The position numbers and the translations under genes are program-made. From Sphingomonas sp. (lineage in GTDB: Bacteria; Pseudomonadota; Alphaproteobacteria; Sphingomonadales; Sphingomonadaceae): DNA of 64,000 bases. The notes under the pieces are model-generated. The model made no database searches, was not told the DNA's origin, and worked only from the letters and a program-made list of their open reading frames with translations. Shown piece by piece: positions 54,443 through 63,868 of this stretch; position 1 is the stretch's first letter, and each line of letters begins with the position of its first letter. The stretch is taken from contig JAFIGU010000062.1 in the NCBI GenBank assembly GCA_017849555.1, positions 1-64,000 on the forward strand, read 5' to 3'.

Positions 54443-55528
54443 CTATCCGAGGGCGTGATAGGCGCCGACGATCTCGGTCAGTGCCGACAACCCCAGCGTC
54501 ATCGGATCGCGCGCCCCCGCGATAACGCCGACCGGGCCATGGATGCGGGCGATAGCGGTCTCGGCCAGGCCGTGCGCCGCCAACGCCGCGCGACGGGCCG
54601 CGTGCGTGGCGCGGCTGCCCATCGCGCCGATCCAGAAAGCGGGGGTTTCGAGCGCTTGCCGGATCAGCGCCGGCTCCCAATCGTGATCGTGGAACAGGAA
54701 CAGGAAGGCGGTCCAGGGATCGCCTTCCAGCGCCGGAGGATCGGCGGCGGACAGCAGATGTACCGCCATCGTCCCCTTGGCGAGGCCCGCCGCGACGATC
54801 GCGTCGTCGGGCGAGTAAAGCGCGACCTCCGCGCCGAACGTGCGCGCCAGCTTCAGCGAGGTCAGCATTTCCGGACCGTGCCCGAGCAGGACGAGCCGAA
54901 GCCTCGGGTCATGGCGGACCGTGAACACACCGTCGTTCCACCCGGTCGCCGTTGCGCCCGGGTCATGCGGCAGCGCGAGATGCCCCGCCGGGTCGAGCCG
55001 CAGCGCGACCGGCTGGCGCGTATCGAGGCGGTCGATCGCCTGCGCCAGGACATCCCCGGCCGGATCGACGAGGAACGACACGTCCATGCCCCCGCCGCAC
55101 GGGAGGCGGATATCGATATAGCGCGATCCCTCGCCGAACCGGACGCTGCGCGAGGCGCCCTCGTCGAGCGCCGCGAGTGCTTCCGCAATGATCGCCTGCT
55201 CGACGCAGCCGCTCGAGAACGAGCCCGCGCTTTCGCCGCCCTCGAGCACCGCCATATGCGCCCCGATCGCGCGGGCGCCGGGTTTGGTCAGCGCAGTGAT
55301 CGTCGCCAATACGCCCCTGTGCCCCGCGTGCCCGGCGTCGTGGAGCAGGTGGAAGATCTCGGACACCGTTGCCGCGGGCCTGCTGACCGGAACGCGCTTC
55401 GTTGGATCGTCGGGCAGATCCGCGAAGCGGGGAGCGGCGCTCGCGCCGATTGCCGGCCTGCGCGCATTCTCCGGCGCCCGGCCGCGTCGCGGGGAAAGCG
55501 GACGCGGCGCAACGCGGCGCTCCGTCAT
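54443..55528 (-). CDS. paoD: XdhC/PaoD-type molybdenum-cofactor maturation chaperone
   Basis: A 361-residue XdhC/CoxI-family protein: GHRGVLATITALTKPGARAI (first domain), GGESAGSFSSGCVEQAI with the conserved Cys, RLPCGGGMDV, and the C-terminal Rossmann domain with LVLLGHGPEM, DHDWEPALI and YIGAMGSR-like FWIGAMGSRATHAARR. Such proteins bind and sulfurate the cofactor and insert it into the large subunit. ATG 55528 overlaps the large-subunit stop (ATGA). Frames continuing to 56560 lie within the large-subunit gene and are rejected. Confidence 0.9.
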   Translation of the reverse strand: MTERRVAPRPLSPRRGRAPENARRPAIGASAAPRFADLPDDPTKRVPVSRPAATVSEIFHLLHDAGHAGHRGVLATITALTKPGARAIGAHMAVLEGGESAGSFSSGCVEQAIIAEALAALDEGASRSVRFGEGSRYIDIRLPCGGGMDVSFLVDPAGDVLAQAIDRLDTRQPVALRLDPAGHLALPHDPGATATGWNDGVFTVRHDPRLRLVLLGHGPEMLTSLKLARTFGAEVALYSPDDAIVAAGLAKGTMAVHLLSAADPPALEGDPWTAFLFLFHDHDWEPALIRQALETPAFWIGAMGSRATHAARRAALAAHGLAETAIARIHGPVGVIAGARDPMTLGLSALTEIVGAYHALG

Positions 55529-57759
55529 GCCACGCTCGACGCCAGCAGGTCCTCGATCTTCACCGGCAGATCGCGGACGCGGACTCCGGTGGCGTGATAG
55601 ACGGCGTTGGTGATCGCCGCCGCCACGCCGGCGAGACCGATCTCGCCGATCCCGCGCACCCCCATCTCGTTGAGGTGGGTGTCGGGATAGTCGAGGAAGA
55701 TCACTTCCATCGGCGGCGTGTCGGCATGCGTCGCCATGATGTAATCGGCGAGGTTGCTGTTGATCGGCATGCCGTGGCGGTGGTCGTAATGCGTCTCCTC
55801 GAACAGCGCCATGCCGATCCCCATCGTCACCGCCCCCTCGATCTGGTTGCGCGCGGTGAGCGGGTTGACGATGCGCCCGCCGTCGATGACGCTGACCGTC
55901 CGGTTGATCCGCAAGCGCGCGATTTCCGGCTGCCACGCGACTTCGACGAAATGCGCGCCGAACGAGTGCGTCGACACGGTCGGGTTCTTGTTCCGGAACG
56001 TGCCTTCGGATTTGCCCCGCCCCTCGACATGGCCGAGCCGCGCCGATGCGAGCACCTCCTCGAACTGCCGTCCTTCGCCGGGCGGCTGATCCTTGCGGTG
56101 GACGCGCCCCTCGTGAAAGGCGAGCCGATCGACCGGCACGTTGGCGAAATGGCTGTCGCTCTCGCGCGCCGCCGCGATGAGGTTGCGGATCGCTTCGCGC
56201 GTTGCCTGGGCCACCGCCGGCACTAGCGAGGCGGTCGCCATCGATCCGCCCGAGATCGGCCCGGGCGGGAGGCTGCTGTCGCCAATCACCACCTTGATCT
56301 TGCCGACATCCACCCCGGCGAGCTCCGCCGCCATCTGGGCGAGCACGGTATAGGTGCCGGTGCCGATATCCTGCGTACCGCTGGCCACCCTGAGCGTGCC
56401 GTCGTCGTTGAACATCACGCTGACCTGCGCCTCCCAGCGCGCTGCCATCCACGTGCACGCCGCCATGCCCCAGCCGAGGACCGCGCCATTCTCGCGCATC
56501 GAGCCGACCGCCGGGGTGCGCCGCGACCAGCCGAATGTCTCCGCGCCGGTGGCGAGGCATTCCTTGAGGTGCCGCGAGGAAAAGGGGATGTTCTTGCTCT
56601 CATCGATCGCGGGCTCGTTGTGCAGCCGCAGCGCGACCGGATCCATCTTCAGCGCGACGGCGAGTTCGTCGATCGCCGATTCGAGCGCGTACAGCCCGGG
56701 GACCGCGCCCGGCCCGCGCATCGACGTCGGCACCCCGACATTGCGCGTGGCAAAGGCTTCGGAAACGCTGAGGTTGGGCGTCGAATACATGAAGCCGCTC
56801 GATTCCCCGCAATTCTCCGCATAGCTCGACAATGGCGCGCGCGAATAAGCGTAATCGTGGCGCAGCGAGACGAGCTTGCCCTCGGCGGTGGCGCCCAGCC
56901 GCACGCGTTGCCGGGTATGCGGCCGATGCCCGGCGGATTCGAACGTCATCTGCCGCGTCATCACCAGTTTGACAGGCTTGCGCAGGTCGCGCGCGGCCGC
57001 CGCCGCAAGCAGCGATTGCGGCCACGGCCACAGCTTGCCGCCGAACCCGGTACCGAGATATTCGGTGACGACGCGGACATTCTCCTTCGGTACGCCCAGC
57101 ATCTGCGCCAGCACGTCGCGGAAGTTCCCGACCGCCTGGGTCGTCTCGTAGAGCGTGAAATGCGAGCCGTCGAAGGTCGCGACGCTGGCGTGGAGCTCGA
57201 TCGAGCTGTGCGTCTCGATCGGCGTGTTATAGACGTGATCGATCTTCACCGCGGCGGCATCGAACGCCGCGTTGGGGTCCCCGCGCCGGCTCTTCACCTT
57301 GGGCGTTTCCTCGGGCGAAAGCGCGGTCGAGACATCGAATGCCGCCGCGCGATAGCTGGTCTTGACGCGATGCGCGGCCGCGATTGCCTGTTCGAACGTG
57401 TCCGCTACCACCAGCGCGACATATTGCCCGTAATAGCGGATCGTATCGTCCTCGAACGGCGGCCGCCGCTCGTCGATGATCCCCCCGCCCGACGCGGGGA
57501 CGCGGTAGAATTTGCCGATCGTGTCGCGGGTGTAGATTTTGCGCACCCCGGGCATCGCCTCCGCCGCCTTGGTGTCGATCGCTGCGATCGTGCCGCTGGC
57601 GATCGTGGCGCAGACCGGCACGGCGTAGAGCATGTCGGGGAAATGGAAGTCGGCGGTGTAGCGTGCGGCACCGCTCACCTTGAGCGGCCCGTCCACCCGA
57701 ACGGTTTCGCGGCCGACGGCGGTGCGGGAGGGGGAGGCGGCGGCTGGCTCAGGTGACAT
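55525..57759 (-). CDS. paoC: Periplasmic aldehyde oxidoreductase, molybdenum-binding subunit (PaoC-like)
   Basis: A 744-residue xanthine-oxidase-family large subunit. GRETVRVDGPLKVSGAARYT starts the first Moco domain; ETTQAVGNFRDVLAQ and GTGFGGKLWPWPQSLL follow; GRGIGEIGLAG near the C-terminus (sequence VRGIGEIGLAG) holds the catalytic Glu. It has no signal of its own and would be exported as a folded complex with the Tat-tagged iron-sulfur subunit. GAGGAG precedes ATG 57759. Role: oxidation of aromatic or aliphatic aldehydes to acids in the periplasm. Confidence 0.92.
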   Translation of the reverse strand: MSPEPAAASPSRTAVGRETVRVDGPLKVSGAARYTADFHFPDMLYAVPVCATIASGTIAAIDTKAAEAMPGVRKIYTRDTIGKFYRVPASGGGIIDERRPPFEDDTIRYYGQYVALVVADTFEQAIAAAHRVKTSYRAAAFDVSTALSPEETPKVKSRRGDPNAAFDAAAVKIDHVYNTPIETHSSIELHASVATFDGSHFTLYETTQAVGNFRDVLAQMLGVPKENVRVVTEYLGTGFGGKLWPWPQSLLAAAAARDLRKPVKLVMTRQMTFESAGHRPHTRQRVRLGATAEGKLVSLRHDYAYSRAPLSSYAENCGESSGFMYSTPNLSVSEAFATRNVGVPTSMRGPGAVPGLYALESAIDELAVALKMDPVALRLHNEPAIDESKNIPFSSRHLKECLATGAETFGWSRRTPAVGSMRENGAVLGWGMAACTWMAARWEAQVSVMFNDDGTLRVASGTQDIGTGTYTVLAQMAAELAGVDVGKIKVVIGDSSLPPGPISGGSMATASLVPAVAQATREAIRNLIAAARESDSHFANVPVDRLAFHEGRVHRKDQPPGEGRQFEEVLASARLGHVEGRGKSEGTFRNKNPTVSTHSFGAHFVEVAWQPEIARLRINRTVSVIDGGRIVNPLTARNQIEGAVTMGIGMALFEETHYDHRHGMPINSNLADYIMATHADTPPMEVIFLDYPDTHLNEMGVRGIGEIGLAGVAAAITNAVYHATGVRVRDLPVKIEDLLASSVA

Positions 57760-57773
57760 ATCCGGGTTTCTCC

Positions 57774-58772
57774 TCAGGCCGCGACGGTGGTGAGCGCATT
57801 GATCAGGCAGCGTTTCGCCAGTTCGACCTTGAAGCCGTTCTGGCTTTGCGGTTTCGCATCCCGCAGCGCCGCCGCCGCTGCCGCCGCGAAGGTCGCCGGC
57901 GTCGCGGGTTTGCCGAGCAGCACCCGCTCGGCCTCCGGCGAACGCCACGGCCGCGTCCCGACCCCGCCGAGCGCGACACGCGCGTGGCGGATCGCGCCCT
58001 TGTCGGTGGCGAGGACGACCGCCGCCGAGGCCAGCGCGAACTCATAGGACGCCCGGTCGCGCAATTTCAGATAATGCGAGCGCGCGCCGTCCTGCGGCGG
58101 CGGCAGGATCACATGGGTGATGAGATCGCCGGGCATCATCACGGTCTCGCGGTCCGGCGTATCGCCCGGCAGCAGGAAGAAGTCGCCGATCGGAACCTGG
58201 CGCTCGCCGCCGATGCCGCGGATCACGACCGCCGCCTCGAGCGCGGTCAGCGCGACATTCATGTCCGAGGGGTTGCTGGCGATGCACTGCTCGCTCGTGC
58301 CAAGCACCGCCATCGTGCGGTTGAAGCCGTCGATCGCCGAACAGCCGCTGCCCGGCTGGCGCTTGTTGCACGGGGTGTCGGTGTCGCGGAAATAGACGCA
58401 GCGGGTGCGCTGGAGCAGGTTGCCGCCGGTCGTCGCCATGTTGCGCAACTGGCCCGACGCGCCCGACAGCAGCGCTTGCGACAGCAGCGGATAGCCTTGC
58501 TTCACATCGGCATGGTTGGCGAGATCGGCGTTGCGGACCAGCGCGCCGATCCCCAACCCGCCGCCGGGCATGCGCTCGATCTGCGCCAGCGGCAGATGAT
58601 TGATATCGATCACGCGCGACGGGCGCTCGACATCGAGCTTCATCAGATCGAGCAATGTGGTGCCGCCGGCGACGAAGCGCACTTCCGCGCCCTGCTGCGC
58701 GGTGGAGGCCGCCGCCGCGGCCTTGATCGCGTCGGCGGGCGATGCGGCGCGGGCGTAGGTGAAGAGTTCCAC
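57774..58772 (-). CDS. paoB: Aldehyde oxidoreductase FAD subunit with extra iron-sulfur cluster (PaoB-like)
   Basis: A 332-residue FAD-binding subunit: VRFVAGGTTLLDLMKLDVE and TTGGNLLQRTRC bind FAD. The Cys-rich insertion RCVYFRDTDTPCNKRQPGSG, continued by CSA, matches the segment that holds a [4Fe-4S] cluster in E. coli PaoB, so the same cluster is expected. GTG start with AAGGGAG upstream. It is 14 bases from the large-subunit gene and 12 bases from the iron-sulfur subunit gene. Confidence 0.92.
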   Translation of the reverse strand: MELFTYARAASPADAIKAAAAASTAQQGAEVRFVAGGTTLLDLMKLDVERPSRVIDINHLPLAQIERMPGGGLGIGALVRNADLANHADVKQGYPLLSQALLSGASGQLRNMATTGGNLLQRTRCVYFRDTDTPCNKRQPGSGCSAIDGFNRTMAVLGTSEQCIASNPSDMNVALTALEAAVVIRGIGGERQVPIGDFFLLPGDTPDRETVMMPGDLITHVILPPPQDGARSHYLKLRDRASYEFALASAAVVLATDKGAIRHARVALGGVGTRPWRSPEAERVLLGKPATPATFAAAAAAALRDAKPQSQNGFKVELAKRCLINALTTVAA

Positions 58773-58784
58773 GAGCCGCTCCCT

Positions 58785-59381
58785 TCAGCCGTGCCGGACC
58801 TGGCGGATCGCCGCCAGGATATTCTGATAAGCGCCGCAGCGGCAGATATTGCCGCTCATCGCCTCCCTGATGTCGGCGTCGTCCGACCCCCAGGGCTCCT
58901 TCATCATCGCGACCGCGGACATGATCTGGCCCGAGGTGCAATAACCGCATTGATAGCCGTCATGCTCCACAAAGGCCTGTTGCATCGGATGAAGGCGATC
59001 GGGATCGCCCAGCCCTTCGATCGTGGTGACTTCGGCGCCCTCGGCCATTACCGCCAGCTTGAGACATGAATTCACGCGCCGCCCGTCGACATGGACGGTG
59101 CATGCCCCGCATTGGCCGTGATCGCAGCCCTTCTTGGTGCCGGTGAGGTGGAGATACTCGCGCAACGCGTCGAGCAAGGTGGTGCGCGGATCGAGCGACA
59201 GCCGATGCTTCTTGCCGTTCACGCTGAGCGAGAGATCCATCAATGTCGGCATCGATTCCGGTCCTTCCTTGGCCGGTGCGGCGGCGGCCGGCGTCATCGG
59301 AAAGGAACCGCCGGCCAGCGCCCCCGTTCCGGCGGCAGCGACGGTCAGCATATCCCGTCGGGTGAATTCGTTGCTGGTCAT
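58785..59381 (-). CDS. paoA: Aldehyde oxidoreductase [2Fe-2S] subunit with Tat signal (PaoA-like)
   Basis: A 198-residue subunit. The Tat signal has the twin arginines in [12 protein letters not shown] and ends PAAAAPAK. The first cluster motif is [16 protein letters not shown] with the later SCL; the second is CGYCTSGQ and GNICRCGAY, together giving two [2Fe-2S] clusters. It is the first gene of a complete paoABCD-ordered operon and provides the export signal for the whole complex. Confidence 0.94.
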   Translation of the reverse strand: MTSNEFTRRDMLTVAAAGTGALAGGSFPMTPAAAAPAKEGPESMPTLMDLSLSVNGKKHRLSLDPRTTLLDALREYLHLTGTKKGCDHGQCGACTVHVDGRRVNSCLKLAVMAEGAEVTTIEGLGDPDRLHPMQQAFVEHDGYQCGYCTSGQIMSAVAMMKEPWGSDDADIREAMSGNICRCGAYQNILAAIRQVRHG

Positions 59382-59532
59382 CGGCGAGGCTCTCCTCTCG
59401 TTTCGCGCGCGGCGAAACGGCGGGCGGGGCGGGAAGAAGCGCCATTATAAGCCGCCCGGCCGCGCCCGATTACCCGGGGCCTGTTTCATAAGGCGTTGAG
59501 AAAAACTCAACAATCGGGCGTGGAGCGTCCGC

Positions 59533-60138
59533 TTAGCGGGCGAGCGTGCGGATCGGATCGACCGGCTGGCCGCCGATCCGCACTTCATAATGCAGATGCG
59601 GCCCGGTCGATAGGCCGGTCGAGCCGACATAGCCGATCACGTCGCCGCGCTGGACATGCTGCCCGGCGACGACGTTGCTGCGCGACATATGGCCGTAGCG
59701 CGTCTCGACCCCGCCGCCGTGGTTGATTACGACAAGGTCGCCATAACCGCCATACCACCCCTGCGCGCTGACCACGCCGGGCGAGGTGGCGACGATCGGC
59801 GAGCCGGTCGCCGCGGCGAGATCGATGCCGAGATGCGCGCGCCGCTCGTTGAGCAGGGGATGGAAGCGCGCGCCGAACCCGCTGGTCAGCGCGCGCGCCG
59901 CGACCGGCATCCCGGCGGGCATCGCGACCGGCCCCGACGCGGCGAATTTGCCCGACAGGGCGGCGGGCGGTGGTTTGGGGCGGAACAGCGCGACCGGCGT
60001 CCCCGCGAGATCGACCGCGCGGCCGATATGGACCGCGGTGGTCGCATCCTGCGCGTGTGCGACACCGGGCCCGGCGAGCAGCAGCCACGGGCCGGCGGCG
60101 GTCGATGCGATCGCCCTTTTCCGTTTCGCGGGTTCCAT
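59533..60138 (-). CDS. M23-family metallopeptidase, exported
   Basis: A 201-residue exported protein (signal ending VAHAQDA). The LytM/M23 domain fills the C-terminal half: RFHPLLNERRAHLGIDL contributes the first His and Asp, YGHMSR the middle His, and GPHLHYEVRIGG the HxH pair, so all zinc ligands are present. It should cut peptidoglycan cross-links or act in envelope remodelling. It lies upstream of the aldehyde oxidoreductase operon and 26 bases after the TadE-type gene; a link to pilus passage through the wall is possible but unproven. Confidence 0.9.
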   Translation of the reverse strand: MEPAKRKRAIASTAAGPWLLLAGPGVAHAQDATTAVHIGRAVDLAGTPVALFRPKPPPAALSGKFAASGPVAMPAGMPVAARALTSGFGARFHPLLNERRAHLGIDLAAATGSPIVATSPGVVSAQGWYGGYGDLVVINHGGGVETRYGHMSRSNVVAGQHVQRGDVIGYVGSTGLSTGPHLHYEVRIGGQPVDPIRTLAR

Positions 60139-60164
60139 GCCGGTGCCCCTCCCCCAAGCGGCGA

Positions 60165-60548
60165 TCAGATGACCGGGTAACAGGCCGATGCGGTCAGCGT
60201 GATCGGGATCTGACCGATCCCGGTGAAGACGTTATAACTGCCCGTCGCGCTGACCTTGTTGCCGCAGCTCGGTTGCGTGGCGACGAAGGTCAGCCCCGTT
60301 ACCCCGCCGACTGGATAGAGCGACTTGGCATAGGTATCGATATTGGCGGCATAGCAAGACCCGGTCGTATCGACCGACAGGCAGCGCGCGGCGCGCTCGG
60401 TGGCGTAATGCAGCCGGACGACTGCCGACAGCGCAAGCGCCATGTTGATTGTGCCGAAGGTCAGCAGCAGGAACAGTGGCACGACCAGCGCGAATTCCGC
60501 CGCGGCGGTCCCCGCCTGGTGCCGGGCGAAGGTGCGGAGCGCGGTCAT
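60165..60548 (-). CDS. TadE-like minor pseudopilin (last of three)
   Basis: A 127-residue protein with the prepilin-like N-terminus RHQAGTAAAEFALVVPLFLLL, in which Gly followed by AAAEF marks the TadE/F cleavage and membrane helix. The periplasmic part has four Cys that may pair (ARCLS, SCYAA, SCGNK, ACYPV). ATG 60548 overlaps the preceding gene by 4 bases; the frame to 60860 is not used. It should support Flp pilus assembly. Confidence 0.85.
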   Translation of the reverse strand: MTALRTFARHQAGTAAAEFALVVPLFLLLTFGTINMALALSAVVRLHYATERAARCLSVDTTGSCYAANIDTYAKSLYPVGGVTGLTFVATQPSCGNKVSATGSYNVFTGIGQIPITLTASACYPVI

Positions 60549-61081
60549 TGCAGCCGGATCCAGGCAGTCGATTGGATCGTCGACGAGAGATAGGAGGCGA
60601 CCGAGAAGCCTGGGAAGGTCGCATGATAGGTAAAGGTCGTCGGCACGCCGATATAGCTGCCCGGGCGGCTGGTGCTGCCGCTGACGGTGGCGGCGCAGGT
60701 CGCGGGCGGCGTGGCGGGCGGGGTGGCGACCAGCACCAGCGTCCCGCCGGTATTGGCGCAATAATAGCTTTCGGTCGGGCTGCCGACCACGGTGACGGCG
60801 GTGCCGAGCGTGGTCTGCTGCGCGGCGCTCTTCATCTGGTTGAGATAGGTCGTCCCGCAATTCGCCGGGGCGGGATTGGTGCAGAGCGAGCGGACGATCC
60901 CCGCGGCCTGCTGCGCCGCGAGATCGACCTGCATCTTGCTGTACATATAGGTCGCAAGATCGACGACGTTCATCGTGACGAAGCCGACGATCGGAAAGAT
61001 CATCGCCATTTCCGCCGCCGCCGACGCGCGCGTGTCGATGCCGAACCGCGCGAGCCAGCCGGGATGCCGTCGCGTGCTCAT
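60545..61081 (-). CDS. TadE-like minor pseudopilin (second of three)
   Basis: A 178-residue protein with RASAAAEMAMIFPIVGFVTM as the TadE-type helix (Ser before AAAEM replaces the usual Gly, an unusual cleavage site). The periplasmic part contains Cys pairs (LCTNPAPANCG, YYCANTG, TCAATV). It overlaps both neighbours by 4 bases, so the three pseudopilin genes form one translationally coupled unit. Confidence 0.82.
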   Translation of the reverse strand: MSTRRHPGWLARFGIDTRASAAAEMAMIFPIVGFVTMNVVDLATYMYSKMQVDLAAQQAAGIVRSLCTNPAPANCGTTYLNQMKSAAQQTTLGTAVTVVGSPTESYYCANTGGTLVLVATPPATPPATCAATVSGSTSRPGSYIGVPTTFTYHATFPGFSVASYLSSTIQSTAWIRLQ

Positions 61082-62418
61082 TGCACCAGCTTTTCGCGGG
61101 TCACGCCGCCGCCGCTCGGCGGGACGAGGCCGGCGGTGGCGCATTGCGTGTTGTTGGCGAAGATGCTGCCGGTGCCGTTGACCAGGACCGTATAGGCGAC
61201 GAGCACGAAGCAGGCCGCGCCATTGGCCGATTTGTTGACCGCGCCGCTGAACGTGACGTTTGCCTTTGGGAGGTAGACCAGCCCGGTGATGTCCCAGGTC
61301 GGCTTGTTGCCGGCATAAGTGAGATCGAGCGCGGATTGCGGCGGGCTCATCCTGGGATCCTGATAGATCGCCACGCCCGACCAGTTGCCGCTGTTCGGCG
61401 CCTGGATATTCAGCGTGCCCGACGAGTTGCCGTTGACGCTGTCGGTCGGCGCCCGCACGGTGCTCGCCGAATTGTCGCCCGAAAAGACCAAGGTTCCGCT
61501 GGTTGCGGTCACAGTATTGCCGTGGAGATCGAGTGTGCCGTTGTAAATCGTCAGCGTGCCCGAGCCGCTGAGCGTGACATTGCCCGACAATGTTACCGGG
61601 CCGCATCGCGTCGCGGGGAGGGTGACCGTCCCGGACATCGTGGTGGCATTGTAGACGCCGTTGCAAGGATTGGCCGGAATGTTCTTGGCGTAATTGCCAT
61701 AAGCGTCGGCGGGGATGTTGGCCCCCGAAATCTGCTGCTTGCCGCAGCCGCTGTCGGTGCCGGCGGCGATGCCGTAATCGGCGCCAAGATCATGGCCGTT
61801 GCAGGTCGCGCCGCCGTGCGAGATGATGCTGCAGCCGGCAAGATCGGGCTTGGGGCCACCGTTGCTCGTGAAGGAATTGGTGCCGGTCGACAAGGTGCCG
61901 ATGCACCCGGTGGTCGAGCCGCCCCCCGCCGCGCCCCCGGTCGCGGTGGTGGCGATCGCGCTGGCGACGATCGACCGCGCGAAGCCGCCGTTCTTGTCGC
62001 CGCGAAAGCCGACCAGCGCGGAAAGCGCCAGCGGCACCTGTGAGGTCAGCGTCGCCGAATAGCATATCGATCCCGTCGCCACCCCTGATGGGCAGGTGAC
62101 GTTGGCCGCCGCGGTGACGGTGACATTGTTCTGCCCGTCGACGAAGCCGAACTTCTGCGCGGCGGCGCGCGCCTCGGCGAGATAGGTGCTGCCGGTGCCC
62201 CCGGCAGTGGCGTGGGTGGCGGCGGCGAGCGCGGCGGAATCCGCCGCATTCTGCATCGCGCGCTGGAAATAATACCATTGCCCGATCTCGGTGACCGTCG
62301 CGGTCGCGCCTGCTATTGGGATGATCATCAGCGCCATCAGCGGGCTGATCGCGCCGCGCTGATCGCGGAAACGGGAAAAGCCGATCGTGCCGAGACGATA
62401 TGCAAGCCGGTGCAGCAT
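61078..62418 (-). CDS. TadG-like pilus assembly protein
   Basis: A 446-residue protein with a single N-terminal helix (GAISPLMALMIIPIAGATAT) of the TadG/Flp-associated type and a large Gly/Thr/Ser-rich outer region with beta-helix-like repeats (TLSGNVTLSGSGTLTIYNG, split in short strands; DLHGNTV, NGNSSGTLNIQ). No von Willebrand domain is obvious, unlike many TadG proteins. It begins the coupled pseudopilin unit. The repeats suggest an extracellular, possibly adhesive role. Confidence 0.8.
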   Translation of the reverse strand: MLHRLAYRLGTIGFSRFRDQRGAISPLMALMIIPIAGATATVTEIGQWYYFQRAMQNAADSAALAAATHATAGGTGSTYLAEARAAAQKFGFVDGQNNVTVTAAANVTCPSGVATGSICYSATLTSQVPLALSALVGFRGDKNGGFARSIVASAIATTATGGAAGGGSTTGCIGTLSTGTNSFTSNGGPKPDLAGCSIISHGGATCNGHDLGADYGIAAGTDSGCGKQQISGANIPADAYGNYAKNIPANPCNGVYNATTMSGTVTLPATRCGPVTLSGNVTLSGSGTLTIYNGTLDLHGNTVTATSGTLVFSGDNSASTVRAPTDSVNGNSSGTLNIQAPNSGNWSGVAIYQDPRMSPPQSALDLTYAGNKPTWDITGLVYLPKANVTFSGAVNKSANGAACFVLVAYTVLVNGTGSIFANNTQCATAGLVPPSGGGVTREKLVQ

Positions 62419-62570
62419 GTTCCTACCCCAACAGAACAGCGGCCCTTGCCCGTGTGCCGTTCCTGTCGCGTCGCGCAGGCGGCGTGCTTTCGTTCGGGCT
62501 TGGCCCGCGGGAGCGACCCCGGCGGACTAACTGTAAAAATTCGCCTTTAGCGGTGAATTGTCAATATAGC

Positions 62571-62590
62571 GGAAACCATCGACGGTTTCC
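62571..62590. repeat. Palindrome in the TadG upstream region
   Basis: GGAAACC-ATCGAC-GGTTTCC, perfect 7-bp arms, 35 bases after the stop of the membrane-protein gene and 153 bases before the TadG start. No T-run; an operator is possible. Confidence 0.35.
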
Positions 62591-62624
62591 CATATCGGTA
62601 CAAGGTGCGGAACGCGGCGCGCGA

Positions 62625-63464
62625 TCAGGCGCGTGCGCGGCGACGGAAAGTGACGTTCACCCGCTCCGACACGATCAGATAGGGCAGCCACACCGCGACG
62701 CTGATCAGCACCTTTTGCAGATTGCCCGCGAGCAGCGTCGACATCGCGGCGGCGACATTGCCGGGCAGATCGGGCGCCGCGCCGATCGCGCGTGCCATCG
62801 CGCATTGCATCATGATGTCGAACAGCCAGGCGAACAGCAGCATCCGCGGGAACAGCGGCACCGCGCGCAATGCCAGCACGAAGCAGACCATGTAGAAAAA
62901 ATTCATCGCGATGACGTCCAGCGTCATCATCGTCAGGATGGTCTGCGCCCAGACCGGCGCGTCGCCGCCGAGCGCGGGCACCGCGACGAAGAATTCCAGG
63001 CTGCGCACGGGTACGTTGAGCAGCAGCCCGAGCAGCAGCGAGGCCATGAATCCGCCCGGCCCGAACCACGGGTTTTCGCGTGCCGACAATTCGTCCAACG
63101 ACCGCCATGTACCGTATCGGCACAATCGGATCGCGGGTTGCGCGGTCAATGTGCCGCGCGGGAAGCTCCCCGCGGCGAGTCGGTAGCCCGCGATCGGTGC
63201 CAGTGCGACCAGCAGATAGGGCAGCGAGAGGGCCGCCGCATGAAGCATGTCGCGGGGTGGATTCGGGGCATCAGCGATCTTGAAAAATGCGATCGCGACG
63301 GTCACCCCGATCCACCCCAGGATCAGCCGCTCCATCCGCAGATCAAAGAAGCTTATCAAAGACTTGCTTCGATCCCGCAGCCGTGCCGCAGCGCCGCGCC
63401 ACGCCGCCGCCAGACCGCCGGCGGCGGTGCTCGATCGGGGGGTGGTGCCGGGTGCGATTGGCAT
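62625..63464 (-). CDS. Multi-pass membrane protein of unknown function
   Basis: A 279-residue protein with about six hydrophobic segments (LILGWIGVTVAIAFF, LHAAALSLPYLLVALAPIAG, FMASLLLGLLLNVPV, TMMTLDVIAMNFFYMVCFVL, LLFAWLFDIMMQCAM, VLISVAVWLPYLIV). The N-terminal 45 residues are basic and low-complexity. I do not recognise the family. No ribosome site precedes ATG 63464, and a later Met (MERLILGW) is a possible start. Its place between the pilus genes and the Flp pilin suggests a role with them. Confidence 0.7.
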   Translation of the reverse strand: MPIAPGTTPRSSTAAGGLAAAWRGAAARLRDRSKSLISFFDLRMERLILGWIGVTVAIAFFKIADAPNPPRDMLHAAALSLPYLLVALAPIAGYRLAAGSFPRGTLTAQPAIRLCRYGTWRSLDELSARENPWFGPGGFMASLLLGLLLNVPVRSLEFFVAVPALGGDAPVWAQTILTMMTLDVIAMNFFYMVCFVLALRAVPLFPRMLLFAWLFDIMMQCAMARAIGAAPDLPGNVAAAMSTLLAGNLQKVLISVAVWLPYLIVSERVNVTFRRRARA

Positions 63465-63868
63465 GTCCGCAACAATAGAAAAGGGAAGTTATGGGTCCGT
63501 TAAGAACCGAGTCGTAAGCTATCCCACGGGCGGATCATTGGCCATGTCAAAATCGACCGGAATCCCGCCTGTTAACCTGAATCGTTAATGCCTGGCCGGA
63601 ATAATTCGTTATTTTTCAATACGAAAAAAAATATGCCGTCGGAATGATTGACCATTTCCGATATTGGGCGGAACCTTCAAGCGTCATCACCGGGTAAGCA
63701 TATCGCTGCAGAGCAGGGGGGCCTGGACTGCGCGGAAGAACAACGGATCGCTCCCGTTCGCGGGAGATCCCGGTGAAGATCAGGGGGCTGCGTAACCGGC
63801 TTCCCTGTGGAAATACATGACGGCAGTCATGTTCGACCGATCCGTCGTGTTCACAAGGGGTTATGAAC
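63465..63868. other. Gene-free upstream region of the Flp pilin
   Basis: No coding sequence seen. It contains an AT-rich stretch with an A-run near 63620-63640, a stem-like pair TCGGAA/TTTCCGA around 63637-63662, and the pilin leader with AAGGGG at 63855-63860. The pilin promoter should be here. I checked for CtrA (TTAA-N7-TTAA) sites and found only a copy with 9-base spacing near 63573-63589. Confidence 0.5.

Noticed and set aside
53640..54680. Minus-strand 346-codon frame across hsp20 and the XdhC gene end
   Set aside because: Antisense to strongly supported genes, with no family features.
55529..56560. Long frame continuing upstream of the XdhC-type gene
   Set aside because: It lies entirely inside the molybdenum-subunit gene and has no domain; the ATG at 55528 gives the full XdhC family length.
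59495..59511. GTTGAG-AAAAA-CTCAAC palindrome upstream of the aldehyde oxidoreductase operon as a terminator
   Set aside because: The A/T run is in the loop and no T-run follows the stem on either strand, so it does not qualify; an operator role is unproven.
63573..63589. CtrA-binding site upstream of the Flp pilin
   Set aside because: TTAA...TTAA is present but with 9 bases between the halves instead of 7.
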